Assembly (NCBI GenBank): GCA_023238725.1
Contig: CM041538.1
Coordinates: 4,284,380-4,348,379 of the forward strand
Origin: Scortum barcoo
Taxonomy: Eukaryota > Chordata > Actinopteri > Centrarchiformes > Terapontidae
Length of the DNA: 64,000 bases
Reading direction: 5' to 3'
Part shown: positions 1 through 12,251 of the stretch, piece by piece
Numbering within the stretch: position 1 is the stretch's first letter
Layout: every line of letters starts with the position of its first letter
Notes under the pieces: generated by a model
What the model saw: the letters and a program-made list of their open reading frames with translations, nothing else
Told to the model about the DNA's origin: nothing
Database searches by the model: none
Made by a program: the position numbers and the translations under genes

Positions 1-241
1 ATTGTGTAGGTCTGCAAATGTGTTCTTAATTTTTATATCTTATCCTTTATTTTTATATTTATTTTTACATTTAAATGTTTTTGATTTTTTACTCTTTTTT
101 ATTGATATTCTGCAGATTGCAGACTGTGCTTTTTAACTTAGCTTTTTAATTTATTATTCATTATCCTTATTGTGCTGTTGATTGTGCTACCGTAACACAA
201 CAATTCCCTCACAGGATCAATAAAGTCTGTCTATCTATTAT
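1..241 (+). repeat. 3' tail of a fish LINE-type retroposon (fragment)
   Basis: The stretch is T-rich and ends in a 'caattccctcacaggatca' segment followed by 'ataaagtctgtctatctat'. That AATAAA-like end running into a short CTAT microsatellite is typical of 3' ends of Rex1/L2-like LINEs in teleosts. No open reading frame for reverse transcriptase remains inside the window, and the 5' part lies off the left edge. The family assignment is from memory of fish repeats and was not searched. Confidence 0.55.
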
Positions 242-3200
242 TTAAGGTTTCTACCAATTTTGTCTTCTGATCGTTCTAAAATGGCTGGTCTGAACTCAAC
301 AACCACTCAAAAACAACGAACACTTAAAAAGCAGTCTCTTTTCTGTTTTATCATCCACAGTGCATCAGCTGCAGTGCACACAGATTGTCTTTGTTATCTG
401 TGACTTCTGAAATGGTAGTTTCCATTCAAACATCACTAATAATGTTCTTTGGTTGCAAACATAATCTCAACAATCAAATCTCACAATGTGAAACAGCCCA
501 CTTGGCTGAGGGGTCAAGATGCCGACCAGGAACCACAAATCTTAAATTGCTGCCACACATGGACATCAATCCACTGTGATGGATTTTAGTCACTCCATGG
601 TGTGCTCTTTGAAATGTCACCATTTCAGTAAATTCTGTTGTTTCTCTCAAACCCATCCTTTGAATCTTTGCGTATCAGACAGAACAATGTTCCTTTAAAA
701 CCTCACAATTTTACTCTTATTTTGCACAGGTCAGTAAGTAGTTCCGACTTGATTTGGTACACATCACCAAGTACTCAACTACCGATTCATGCAGACATGA
801 GTCAACAATCATGTCTGTTATCCCCCCTGTTTATCTTTTCACAGAGTTCTCTGTCCTCACCTCTACTCCACTCCTCCACCACAGCAGCCAGAGCAACAGA
901 GCTCTCGCCTCTCAGACCTCCGCCTTCCCAGCGATGCTGACCACAACCCGTCCAGCCCGGGTCGCCTTACCCATTTACTGCGTGGGAGCGGATACTGCCA
1001 CAGACTCACAGAGACCCATTCAAAGCCTTGCATATGAAATCTCTTCCTCTGCAGTGATACCTTACCCTTCATCTGCATATTCACATATTCAAAACCCGGT
1101 GTAAACTTCCTGTCTGTGCGATAGAGGCATAACTGGGCACAGACTAACTTGGTGTGTTTTTATTAGTTTTCAAAGGGTTTTTGTCATTGGATCTTGGAGA
1201 CCAACCTAGATGGAGTTCACACAAAACTCCTCAGACAAGGCGGCATCAGTAATGAGACTTAAATATCTTAAGTAGGACTCAAAGTTTGATGTTCCTAAGC
1301 TCAATAATTAATGTCTATTTCTCTCAAACAGATTTGTTGTGGTTTGAGAAATTCTGCAGAGACCTGCCCATCACACGGCCGTCACGGATCATCTCTCAAT
1401 CCGACAGCAAGTGTCAACAGAGACACACGGGAAAATGAGAGGTGCTATTGTGTGACAATCTCCCAGTGCAGTTACACTTGTAAGCAAACAACAACATACC
1501 ACAATGACACCCCTGGTGCTCTGCCAAGTCAGCCCTGGCAGCTGCTTGTCTCAGCTAATCACTGACTCACTTGATGGTTGATGGTTTTTTTCTGCTGCTG
1601 TGGGTGGAACACATCTGCAATGGTTAGAATACACAGCGATGCCTTCATTCGTAGCATGTACCGTCAGCACTGCCACAAGCTCTTTCATTAATGTTCTCTC
1701 CCACTCGTCAGCATCTGAGGTATGACAATGTTCTGGATTCTTGGAAAGTCTTGGCAGGTAAAACAATTATGAGGAAAGAAGAAAATACAATGTTGCTTAT
1801 GTTCTGCATGATTGCAATTAAAATTGTTGGTCTGATACGTAATACAGAGATAAAGGGCAGGTTTTACAGAAAGAAATTAAGTCTAGATATTGCATAAAGT
1901 GGCCTTTTGAACTAAATTAACCTACACGGTCTAAGTAAAGGTTAAAATAGTCTTGGCTTAATTGTAGTCTTGAACTAACTGATCTGATTTCCTGAAGCAA
2001 GACCAGAAGGATCAATGTCAATAATGGCTATATGATAAACTTTACTTCAGTAAAACTGTGTCTGATCTGACACCACCGGACAGACGACTTCTTCTAAAAA
2101 GGAGCAAGCCACTCAATATTTCTGATGAAATCTCGAAGACTGTTGACGCACATACAAAAATGAAATTCACTGTAGACGGTTTCCCCACCGGAGCCCAGAC
2201 CTCCAATATTCTCAGAAAGAGAAACGCCTGTATCCTCTTCTCTCCTAGTGCTGTCCAGTTTAAGACTTTTAGTTTTGTCTGTGTGCGAGTGTGTTGTTTC
2301 TTCTGATCCCATTGCCAGTTTGTCAGTTTTTATTTCTCCAATTCTACTTTATTAGGGGCTTTTTCAGGTCCGTCCCAACATTTGCAGTATAAAAATTCTC
2401 AAGCCGGTGCAGTGTCACAGTCTCACAAAAGAGGACTAAAAAAATTATTACTTTATCATCATCAACATTTGTGCCCGTGTTGACATTGTTTTTGGTGATG
2501 ACCTGCCACTGAAGAAGTAAAAAAAGGACAGTAGGGTGCAAAGTTTTGAATGTTTTATTGATTCAACTTATATAAATAAAAGAGTAAGAAAATGCTTTTA
2601 TCTAAAATGCAGATGTGCAACATGTTTCCAACTCTGATCTGAAGTTGGCTACAACATTTGAGCTTTAGATGCATTCATAAGTAAATTTACTTACTGTTCC
2701 CAATATTTATGAGTTAGCTTTGAATTTTTCTTTCCAAATATTATTTATTGGCATCAAAAAGTCACATATTCTATATTAATTGTTCTTAAAATTAGGGAGT
2801 TACTGTCTGCCACTTATGCCGTACCTATTGAAAAAAATCTAAGCTTTTAAGATTATAATATACACACTTACATTTGTGTGTTCAAAAACAAAGCACTTCC
2901 CAGAAAACCCAGCCTCCTTTAATGACTTTCAAAATAACAAAAATCCCACAACTTCCTCCCAAACCCATTGTTCTGTGATTTAGTATTGTGCTTTGTGTGA
3001 GTGGTCAGCTGATGTGTCTGCATGTTGCCTGTAGTTTTAAAGAGTCACACAGACTCATCGTTTGCATCAATGCCACCTCTTAACGTGTCAAAGCGCTGCG
3101 TAACGACAGAATCAGTGTCATGCCAATTCATTTGAGAAAACCAAGGATTTAACACAGAGCGCTCTTTAAATCACAGCAACTACAGTAACATCCAGAGCGT

Positions 3201-4838
3201 GATCCATAAATCTGCTGAAATAAGGAACAGTAGCATTGAGACTTCACATGTGGTTATGATGGGCCAGATTTCCTTACTTAACCCACAAGTCAAAGTCAAT
3301 AAATGAGAAAAGAACCAACTCTAACCGTAAAACAGGCCTGCAACAATACACTCACCCACAGCTAACTCTATGTAACAGTGTATGTGTGGGTGTGAGCGTG
3401 TGTGTGTGTGTTGCTGCGTCCCTGCCCGGGGCGGTGGGGTGGGGTGCTGAGTGACACTCTGGTAATGCCTCCGTGTCTCTTAAACCTGAGCAGGGTCCAC
3501 ACACACCGAATGCACACATGAGAGCGATAGAGATAGAGAGAGAAAGGTCTGGCGCTGAGACGCTCTCCCTTTCGCTCTCTGAGACCTCGGCTGCCAAAAC
3601 GGTGCAAGTTAAGACACAATCCAGAGCAACAAAAGACACTGCAACAGACTTCAAAATCATTCTGCAACAGCAGGCATCACCAGCTGTGGAGGCTCACACT
3701 GTACCTTACAAATATATTTGTATTCAGTAGGCTATGTGGTCGCTTCTTTAAATAACTGCCTGTAAATACTTGCTAGTTGTATCCCAGTATTACTGTAACT
3801 GGACAGACACGTAGTAAGTAAGTAAATTTTTCTAGCTTAGTTTCATGCATTAAAAAAATAAGTAAAACACATAATATTTTTTTTTAGGATTACCATGATG
3901 GAAAACACAACAGGAACATCTGCAGAATTTTTGTCTGCTATTTTAAAGAGCTGTAGCTCTTGGTTGTGAACTTCATATGTATGAGGTGTTCTTTTCATTC
4001 TGACCACCCCTGTAACTGAAGCACATTTCAGAGGTATTTAATGCAACAGTCCACTAAAAAGATGAGAAACTTTGTTGTCAATTGATGATGAGCAGTTGTC
4101 ATTATTTTGAGACACTTCATGGATTAAATTATCAAATCATATATCATTTGATAATGTAGATATTTGTTTAATGCAAACATTAAGAAACCTGAACATGGAT
4201 TCTCAGTGGCAAATTGAAAGAAAACTCTGAAAAGTGCTGATAATGTTTCTATAAAAATGTGTTTAAACTAAAGGTAATGCTAAGACTGGAGTTCTTGAAG
4301 TAGTCATGTAATGACATGTAATGTATTTTTATAGGTTTTAACATCGTCTAATGTATACTGAGATTATGTTGGCAAAGATATTCACACTATTAAAGTTACT
4401 ATTATACTATTATAAGTTATAACGTATAAGACATTAAAGGATGGGTATTGGACCTCAGTACTTTTGTGGTACCAACCACAATGTGTCTGTACAACCTCAG
4501 TATCTTCCCAACACATTGTCTTCACATGCTGAACTGGCTGCGTGTCGAGCACAGACACACACAGGCGGTATCACACCTGTGTATGCGGGCGGTGAAGGTT
4601 CTGGCGAGCGCAACTGTGTTTTTGTTCAAGTTCCACGGTTTACAGCCTCGCTGCCCGAGGCCCGACACTTTAATTTGGTTATAATAAGATCAGCACGACA
4701 GATTGGTTTCACTGCGCCGGGAGAGAAGCTTGACTTTTATTACACCAGGCATCACTTGGAGACTATTATTGTAAACGTTTAGCTGTGGTGGTGGCCTGAT
4801 CTGGCCACACGTGTATAAACACTCCTAGGTTAGATTAC
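242..4838. other. non-coding DNA, probably gmds intron 4 or beyond
   Basis: No exon with splice sites and protein-like sequence is visible on either strand. Short TG runs occur near 3397-3411. Open frames here are short, low in complexity and lack exon borders. If gmds continues to the left of the window, as the missing exons 5 onward imply, this stretch is intronic. Confidence 0.5.
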
Positions 4839-4912
4839 CGAGCCCACTCTTCACCAGGGCAGATATTACCAAACCAGTGGCACGGAGACATAGGAAAGAT
4901 TTAGCATGGGAA
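4839..4912 (+). pseudogene. possible decayed U6 snRNA-like copy
   Basis: The stretch can be aligned by eye, with several small gaps, to U6 snRNA. The best block is around 4880-4911, where 'aaagatttagcatggg' resembles the conserved U6 segment 'agaagattagcatgg'. Weaker likeness extends 40 bases upstream. A 'gtgtataaac' lies about 25 bases before the start. The U6 3' stem and T-run terminator are not seen, because the sequence passes into a TG-rich stretch. It is best regarded as a dead retro-copy or a chance likeness. Confidence 0.28.
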
Positions 4913-7695
4913 GATCAAAATCCCAGGTGTATGTCTGTGTGCGTGTGTGTGTGTGTGAAATATTCGTCACTGTCAAAATGACTGGCCGGTTAGGGGAAAG
5001 TGTGAATACTGCCCTGGCCAGTGTTTGTGTATCTATGGGTGTTTTTTTTCCCGTCATTATGTTCATAATTTGGGGAAGGAATGCTTGGGGGAACCATTAG
5101 GAACATCAGGGGACCCTCAAGCTTCACCGCTCGGCTACGGCTACACCCTGACACCCCGATTATGACAAGTTCACCTACAGCAGAGCGAGGAACGCAGGCA
5201 CACATGTGGTGCACGCTCACAAAACTCCCCCACAACACCCACTCTTCCCTGTGTCCCTTCTTGCTTAACTCTCCGTAATTGTTTTGTGCGTGTGTGTGTG
5301 TGGAAAGCAGAAAAAAGTAAAGAAAACAGGAGTGTTTTCTTTGGAGTTTGCTCACACTGCACACACAGACAGAGGAGAGCACAGATTATCTCCTGACTAA
5401 TCGTGTTCTGCTCTCTGTGAGATGGCACTTACCATCGCCCACTCGCCCACTCACCCACCCCAACCCAACCCCATCCCTCCCTCCTCATCTTCACCACCAC
5501 CACACGCGAGCGTACGCTGGGATGCAAACATATGCCAAAATGCGCCCCAAGCGGCTACGCATAGACGCGAGCGAAAAACAGCTCGGAGATGTTTCTGTCT
5601 TCAAAATAGTTTCCTGCTCATCCCAAACTCAGCATCATGGTTTATTTAACAAAACAGATATATAGAAGTGAAACGATGATTCATCAGTTTAGCCAACTGA
5701 CAGGAAACAACAATGCATTCATTATTATAGGAAACAGTGACAAAATGTTTTCTGTGTTTGATATAACTGGATCGTATACTATAATTGAATATTTTGGGTT
5801 TTAGTGTGTTCTAGTGTGAATGAAACAAGGAATCTGAAGGCAACAACTCAGAAACTTTTCATTCATCTGACTTTTTATAGACCAACCAATTACTTACTTT
5901 AAGATTTTTGAACATGACTTTCCTCAGCAGACTGAGATTGTTCAGTCGTCATGAAACACTAAAATATTAATGTCCAACATTAACAATGAATTTTCAATCC
6001 TAGCGTTTGAGGGAATTTAGAGACAGTGTATCTATGACACAATTTGTCCCTCTGAGAGCACCGATACAGGTTCATTTGTAACAGGAATAACTTGGTCACT
6101 ATGCTATAGTAACGAATTACAGGGTATCCTAATGAAACGTGTGTGTTTATATCATGCCATTTGAAAAAATAAAATTCCAGATAAATATATAATATAATTG
6201 CTGTAAGATTTTTATCTCTCAAAAACCTAGTATCAGTTGGGCTCTATTAGATTTATTTGGAAAAAATTGTCAAGATTTTTTGATAAGGAAACAATCAATA
6301 ACTGCAGCCATATAGATAACCTAAGTTTAGTTTGTCTTTATGTTTAATGACCACACCGACATCGTTTGATTTATTTCATAATGATGATGAAAGCAGGCTG
6401 GATTCAAACAAAAACAAATACAGGATCCTGTCTGCAGGATGAGCTCAGGGAGGCCGATAGGTTTTAAGTCAGCAGCTGGAAATCGGCCGCCTCGTGACAG
6501 TTAAGCACTCGTCTGTCTGCCTCACGTGTCCGTCAACCTCACCCTGTCTGTCAGTCCGCCTAACCTGCCCCACCAGACGCCAGCGCCAGTGATTGATGGT
6601 ACCATGGAAAACTGAAAACCATTCTTCTCAGTGACAGAATCGACGTTCACAAATAACAGGGATGGGGCCGTTCATCACACTTTGCTGCTCATTTCTCACA
6701 CATCTTTCTCACCACTGCTGTTGATACCTGCACTAATGACAATAATAAGGTAATCGTGACAACGTACAATCCTACAGCAGCCTGGGGGTAAGGAGTGACA
6801 CTCTTCTTCACACTTTTTAGACCTTATAAGGATTCCCAGACGCAAAAAAAGGCCATTTAAACAGAGGGTATCTGAATGTTCCACTGTAGCTATGATGGAA
6901 AAAGTGAGAGGCAAAGTGTCCGAGGCAGGAAGGCAGAGAGAAACAATGAACACGCGCTGATAGTTTGATTAATGATCATTTTTCTATTTGCCACTCATAC
7001 ATCTGGCGACACCAAACTGCTGGACAGGGGAAAGCGGTATACGGGCCATGTGTGTGACCACACACTCCACTCATACACACAGCACGGGCACACTCAAAGA
7101 AATACAATAGGTCGACGACACTGTGGGATAAAAAAAGTGGCTTTTATGTGTTTAATACACATTTGAATTAGTGTTTAAATACATTTTTCTTGTTACCTAT
7201 CAGCGTTATATGCTCTTGGAGTGGGGCAGTTTTTCATGGTTTGGCCTACGCCTGTTAGTTCCAAGTAAGCAAAATCTTAATGCTACAGCATGTAATGATA
7301 TGTTTCCAAACTTGTGGCAACAGTTTGTTAGGCCCTCTCCTGTTTCAACTTGACAATGTCCCTGTGCACAAAGCAGCTCCATAAAGAAATGGTTTTCCAG
7401 GTGTGATGTGGAAGTTAAAGTGAAAGTGAAAGTCAAAAGTCCTACACAGAGCCCTGACCTCAAGAGTTATTGTAATTACGATTTTCAGACTCAGAAATAG
7501 CTTTCACATCACCACCAATGCCTTAATTGTGACATCAGATTTGGTGCAAATGTAGAAGTGACTGAAAACCAAACAAACATGGCCAACTATTGTCAACCAG
7601 AGGTCGCTATTCAGCCTAATTCAATTCAAACTGAATGGTTATGTTGTTTACGTGATAGTGTGAAGGCTTGCAAGCTACAAACATGGGAACCTTTC
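4913..7695. other. non-coding DNA, no gene seen
   Basis: The block includes short GT runs near 4936-4955 and 5286-5302 and a C-rich patch at 5455-5500. No exon-like segment or recognisable repeat was found. Confidence 0.5.
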
Positions 7696-7847
7696 CTATT
7701 TCTACCATCCATCCATCCATCCATCCATCTTCTAAACAGGGTCATGCAGGGGTGCTGGAGCCTGTCCCAGCTATCTTTGGGCTTTAGAGGCAAATGGGGT
7801 ACACCCTGGACTGGACGCCAGTCAGTCGCAGGGCTCTATTTCTACCA
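7696..7847 (-). mobile_element. short 5'-truncated retroposon with 12-bp target-site duplication
   Basis: A 128-base insert (7708-7835) is flanked by the perfect direct repeat CTATTTCTACCA at 7696-7707 and 7836-7847. On the minus strand the insert reads from 'agccctgcgactgac' to a TGGA microsatellite tail, so the transcribed sense is minus. The body, with 'ggtgctggagcctgtcccag' on the plus strand, belongs to a repeat very common in teleost genomes that starts or ends with CCATCC units. The duplication shows it entered by target-primed integration. It has no coding capacity. A related, older copy lies at 31226-31378 in the opposite orientation. Confidence 0.75.
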
Positions 7848-9087
7848 ATTATCCCATATAAGGTGAACGCAACATAACAGTCCAGCAGCAGTCCAAAATC
7901 CTGTGTAAAAGTCTTTTGAAAGTTGTTTTCAAAAGATGCTGCATAGAGGTTAATAATGTTTCATTACTAGTTCGTTTCATTGAGCTGTCAAAATACAGTG
8001 TTAAACAATAAACAATTAACAATATTCTTGTGTAAACTACTGTCTCCTTTGGGCCACTGCAGGTGATTCAGGGCAGAATATGATTGGAAAATTCTTTCCA
8101 ATGTGTTCAGAGCCAGAAGAAATAAAAGGTATTTGATGAGACATCCAAAAATACAGCCTGACTCCATAGGAAATATCATTTTTAATCCTTTAAGGGTAAA
8201 ATCATAATTTCAATCAAAAGCCAAAAAGCCGCCACATGACCTCAAAAATTCAGAAGTTGGGAGCTAAAAAAAAGTGATGCAAAGACAGCACATCTCGTAC
8301 ACTGCTCGCCGTTGGTGAATAGCTCACTGAGCAGCTGTGCTCGCTGTTTACTGTACCTGAACATTTATCCCTCTTTCTGTTACTCAGAATAAAGGCCTGT
8401 TTGTTTGGCTGACAGTAGACAAGGTAAGAGTGGCCCAACCCTTCATACAGGTATGACAGCCTGATTTAAAGCTTCAATTAAAACACACAGGCAAAGACAG
8501 CAGCTTACACACACAAAGCAGCTACAGAAAAAAAAAAATCCATGTATACAATAACATCTTCATTAAGTCAACGAAAGACTAAAACAATTACACTCATCTA
8601 GATAGTATCTAATGTCATAACTCATCCACTTCTCGCCCACTCTACATGTCATCTCTGCTCTCGCTTCAAATTCTGCTTGTTTTTGTTCCCCCACTCACCC
8701 CCCCATGATGTGATCCAAACAAGTGAGCTCATAGCTCATTACAGAGGGATTTTGTAAATAGATTGCAATCCTCATATTACCCAACAGGCACACGTTCGTA
8801 TGTGCAGAACAAGAAGTACATCCACGCACGCTCTTAACCAAAATAATAAAGGCAACACTGCCTTTTGGAACGATTACACATTGTGACACCCCTACCAGGA
8901 GAGAGATTGAGAAATAACAATTACACCGCAATTTTTCAGTGCCCTGCCTTTCATACCTAATTGAAGTTCAGCGTCGTCATTTTCTTTTCAAAACAGTCAG
9001 AAACAATAGCTTTTGAGCTGTGTACGCTCTGAAGAAAAACTGCAAACACACGGCTGAATTACACAAACATGCCATTAGCAAGAGGAA

Positions 9088-9090
<3 letters not shown>
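7848..9090. other. non-coding DNA, no gene seen
   Basis: No exon borders or protein-like reading frames were recognised. A short A-run lies near 8529-8538. Confidence 0.5.

Positions 9091-9166
<76 letters not shown>
9091..9166 (+). repeat. (TG)n microsatellite
   Basis: About 38 TG units with two interruptions (TGTCTGCG near 9121) form a nearly pure purine-pyrimidine alternating tract. It produces a false Cys/Val open frame on the plus strand. Confidence 0.97.
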
Positions 9167-12100
9167 TGTATCTATGAGGGTGTGAGCAGAGAGTGGGCAG
9201 CAGCAGTCAGGACTTGTGTTCGCAGATTAGCAACAATATTTACTGTGAGTAATGAGCTTATGTCACTTATGGAAGGATTGAGTGAGACTGCATCTTTTCA
9301 CCGTGTGTCACAGCCAGTGTGGGTGTTTGGGGATAGAGTGTAATTAAGAGGCTGAACTGATGGCAGAAGAAGGAGATACGATGACTGACTTTCTTCCTGC
9401 AATAACAATATCACAGTCTAGGTGCAGTTTGACAAACAATCAAGTGAAAACAGACCAAATAAATGTGTCTTTTCATGCATCCTCACTAAGCCCTTCTGCT
9501 GCTGGGCATGTATATAGCAAGTGAGTCTGCTCACAAAAATCCCTTTGTACACATGATATGATCTGTCTATGTAAACACCATTATGTACTATGCACACTAG
9601 AGAATATACCAATACTGACAAATCTCTGTGTCAACTGCGCGGTGTGTCTGTGTGTTCACTGTGTAAACTCATTTTGACTGATAGGAATGTTGGATGCACA
9701 CAGGCGTGATTTACCGTCCCGTTACTGGACACGCTGCCAGCGATGCTTACTGATAAATGACACTCACTTAAAATAAATAGCACACAGCATGTGCATGAAT
9801 TTTTTAATGCGACACAAGCTGGAGATATGTTACTTCTGGGTGCAGTTGCCTCAGTATTACACAGCTGCAGCTGAAGCGCGACAGGCCATCGGTGAAACCA
9901 CAATGTCAATACCGAAAACCCCAAACCCTGCAGTGACTGACTATATTAAGTCCTGCAGAGGATATCTAAATCATAAAAACTACAGCAGTAAACTGAAATA
10001 TCACAGCAAACATCTTTAAACTATGGCAGATGTGCTCATTTTGATATAAAAGTCAACGCTGGCTGGAGGAGTGGAAAATATCAGGCTATTCAGTTTAAGT
10101 GAAGAGGGGTTTTTTTCATGATTCAAAAATCTGATTTCAGTCGTTATAACTGCCTGAAAAGCAACCAGAAGTCCAAAAGACAACTGCTGCGGCTGCGTAT
10201 TATCACCTACTTCTTATTATCAATTTATCAACTTATTATACTCTATTTCACACACAAAAGGCATGCTTATAAGATAAGAATGTTTCTTAACAACTTCTTT
10301 TGGTTACTGAAAGTGAACAATTAGACATTAAACATTAATGTTCAACCTTTCAGGAGTTGAAATCATAGTGAGCAGTTCTGAACGTGACATCCAGCTATTT
10401 GAACTGGAGGCTTACATCAAGCGAATGATGAAAGATTAATTAAATTAAATTAATTATCTTTACTGTGTTTCAAATTTGGTTGTTCGTGACATGTTTTCAA
10501 CAAATTGGCTTGTTCTGTCAGTCTGTCTTTCCAGCTGAGGAAAATGTGTTACTATTTGTGGAGTCCCATTTGTGGATTTAAACATCACCTTTAGCAATCC
10601 TCTACATAAGTACTTATTTATATATAGAGGGAGAGATATTTATAGATATGAGCTACATACCACAAAAAATCTGAGACTTTAATTGAAGGTTAGGTGTAAT
10701 TATCAAGAAAAACAAATCTCTTCATCAGTAATTTTACACAAAGGCAGAGTACTTGGAATTAGCTGATGAAGAATCTCTTAAGCCACGACTTGTTCACTGA
10801 TCACACAACCAGCAGAGCTGCAGATAAATCATTACAGAATATCCAGCATGAAGTTATGAAGCTGATTATTATTGCCAAATGTCTCCCTGGAGGACATAGC
10901 AACAGGAAGATTGATGAGTTTGATAAATATTTAGCGTAATCCCTGGTTACCGTCTTCTCACCTCAGCTGTCCCCTCTTACTAACTACAGCAAGCTAATTA
11001 AACACATGATCCCAGCTTTGTGTGTTTACTGTGGTTAGTATCTTACCAACAAACACGCTACGAGCTACTGTCAATCACTCATCATGGGGGTGAATGTGGA
11101 ATAAGTGACATGCAGTAAGAGGGAGGAAGAAGGTTTGGCGGGGAGAAAAAGAGGAGAGATGATGCAGCAGATGAAGAAAACAAAACGAGAATTGCTAAAA
11201 TTCAACAGTTTCTTAAACTAGCTTCCTCAGATGCACCATTTTAACAGGTTTGATCTCTTTCCTGTCCAACAATCTTTTCTTTTTCCTTTATGGTTTATTT
11301 CTTAATTTTTCTATAAAAAGTTAAAAAACAAACAAAAAGTAGGTGCTAATTAAAGAGATGAACTCCTGAGCTATACCTCCCTCCATCCATCTCCCTTTAG
11401 AGCAGCTGTAATGTGGCAGACTGACCTGCAGAGGGCCTCAACCCGGCCCAGCATCTGAAACAATGATTCTATCTAATAAAACAAAGCAAAAGCACAGAGA
11501 CACTGCACCGCTGCAGAATAGTACTTGACAGTTTAAGCCATATATTGGGCTTTGATTTTCAGCTTCAAGAAGATTATTCTGCACACTGTTATAAGGCTAT
11601 AATGATTATTCTCATTATCAATTAAACTGCATAAGGAATACAGAAACTGTTTTGTCTATAAAATGTCTTAAAATGTTTTAAAAATGCAGCAAATTTAGTG
11701 ACTACGAAATAAGTCCAAAACAATAAACATTCAGGTTCCCGTAACGTACGACGAAAGTAAAGGAGCAATTGAACATTTGAGCGGGTGGAACCAGAGACAG
11801 TTTGACATTTCTGTCTGAAAAATAAATAATGAAAAAGAATCAGTTATCAAAATTGTTGCAAATCTTTTGTCAATCGACCAATCAATGAATCAAGTACTTG
11901 GGTCAACTCTACAGATGTTTTTACATCACACGGAGTAAGGATTACTTCCATTCCTGATTATCCTGTCAGCTACTTTTCAACAATCAGCTATTCAATTTGT
12001 CCAGAAAATGTCAGAAAACAACAAAACATTTATCTCAGGTTCACAGAGCCCCAAGAGACGCTTTTAAATAGTTTGTTCTGTCAAACCAACAGTCCAATAT

Positions 12101-12199
12101 TCAAACATATTAATTTTACAATCACATACAACAAACAGCAACAGCTCATCCTCACATCTGAGAATGTGGAATACATTTTTTGTCAGTTAATGAGTTAAA

Positions 12200-12200
<1 letters not shown>
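9167..12200. other. non-coding DNA, no gene seen
   Basis: AT-rich sequence without recognisable exons. Short open frames near 9631-9924 and 10118-10324 have no flanking splice sites or family likeness. Confidence 0.5.

Positions 12201-12251
<51 letters not shown>
12201..12251 (+). repeat. (GATT)n microsatellite
   Basis: Twelve perfect GATT units and a partial unit stand in tandem. They have no coding meaning and are a likely polymorphic marker. Confidence 0.97.

Noticed and set aside
12201..12251. Regular tandem unit considered as a CRISPR-like array
   Set aside because: It is a plain GATT microsatellite with no spacers, in a vertebrate genome.
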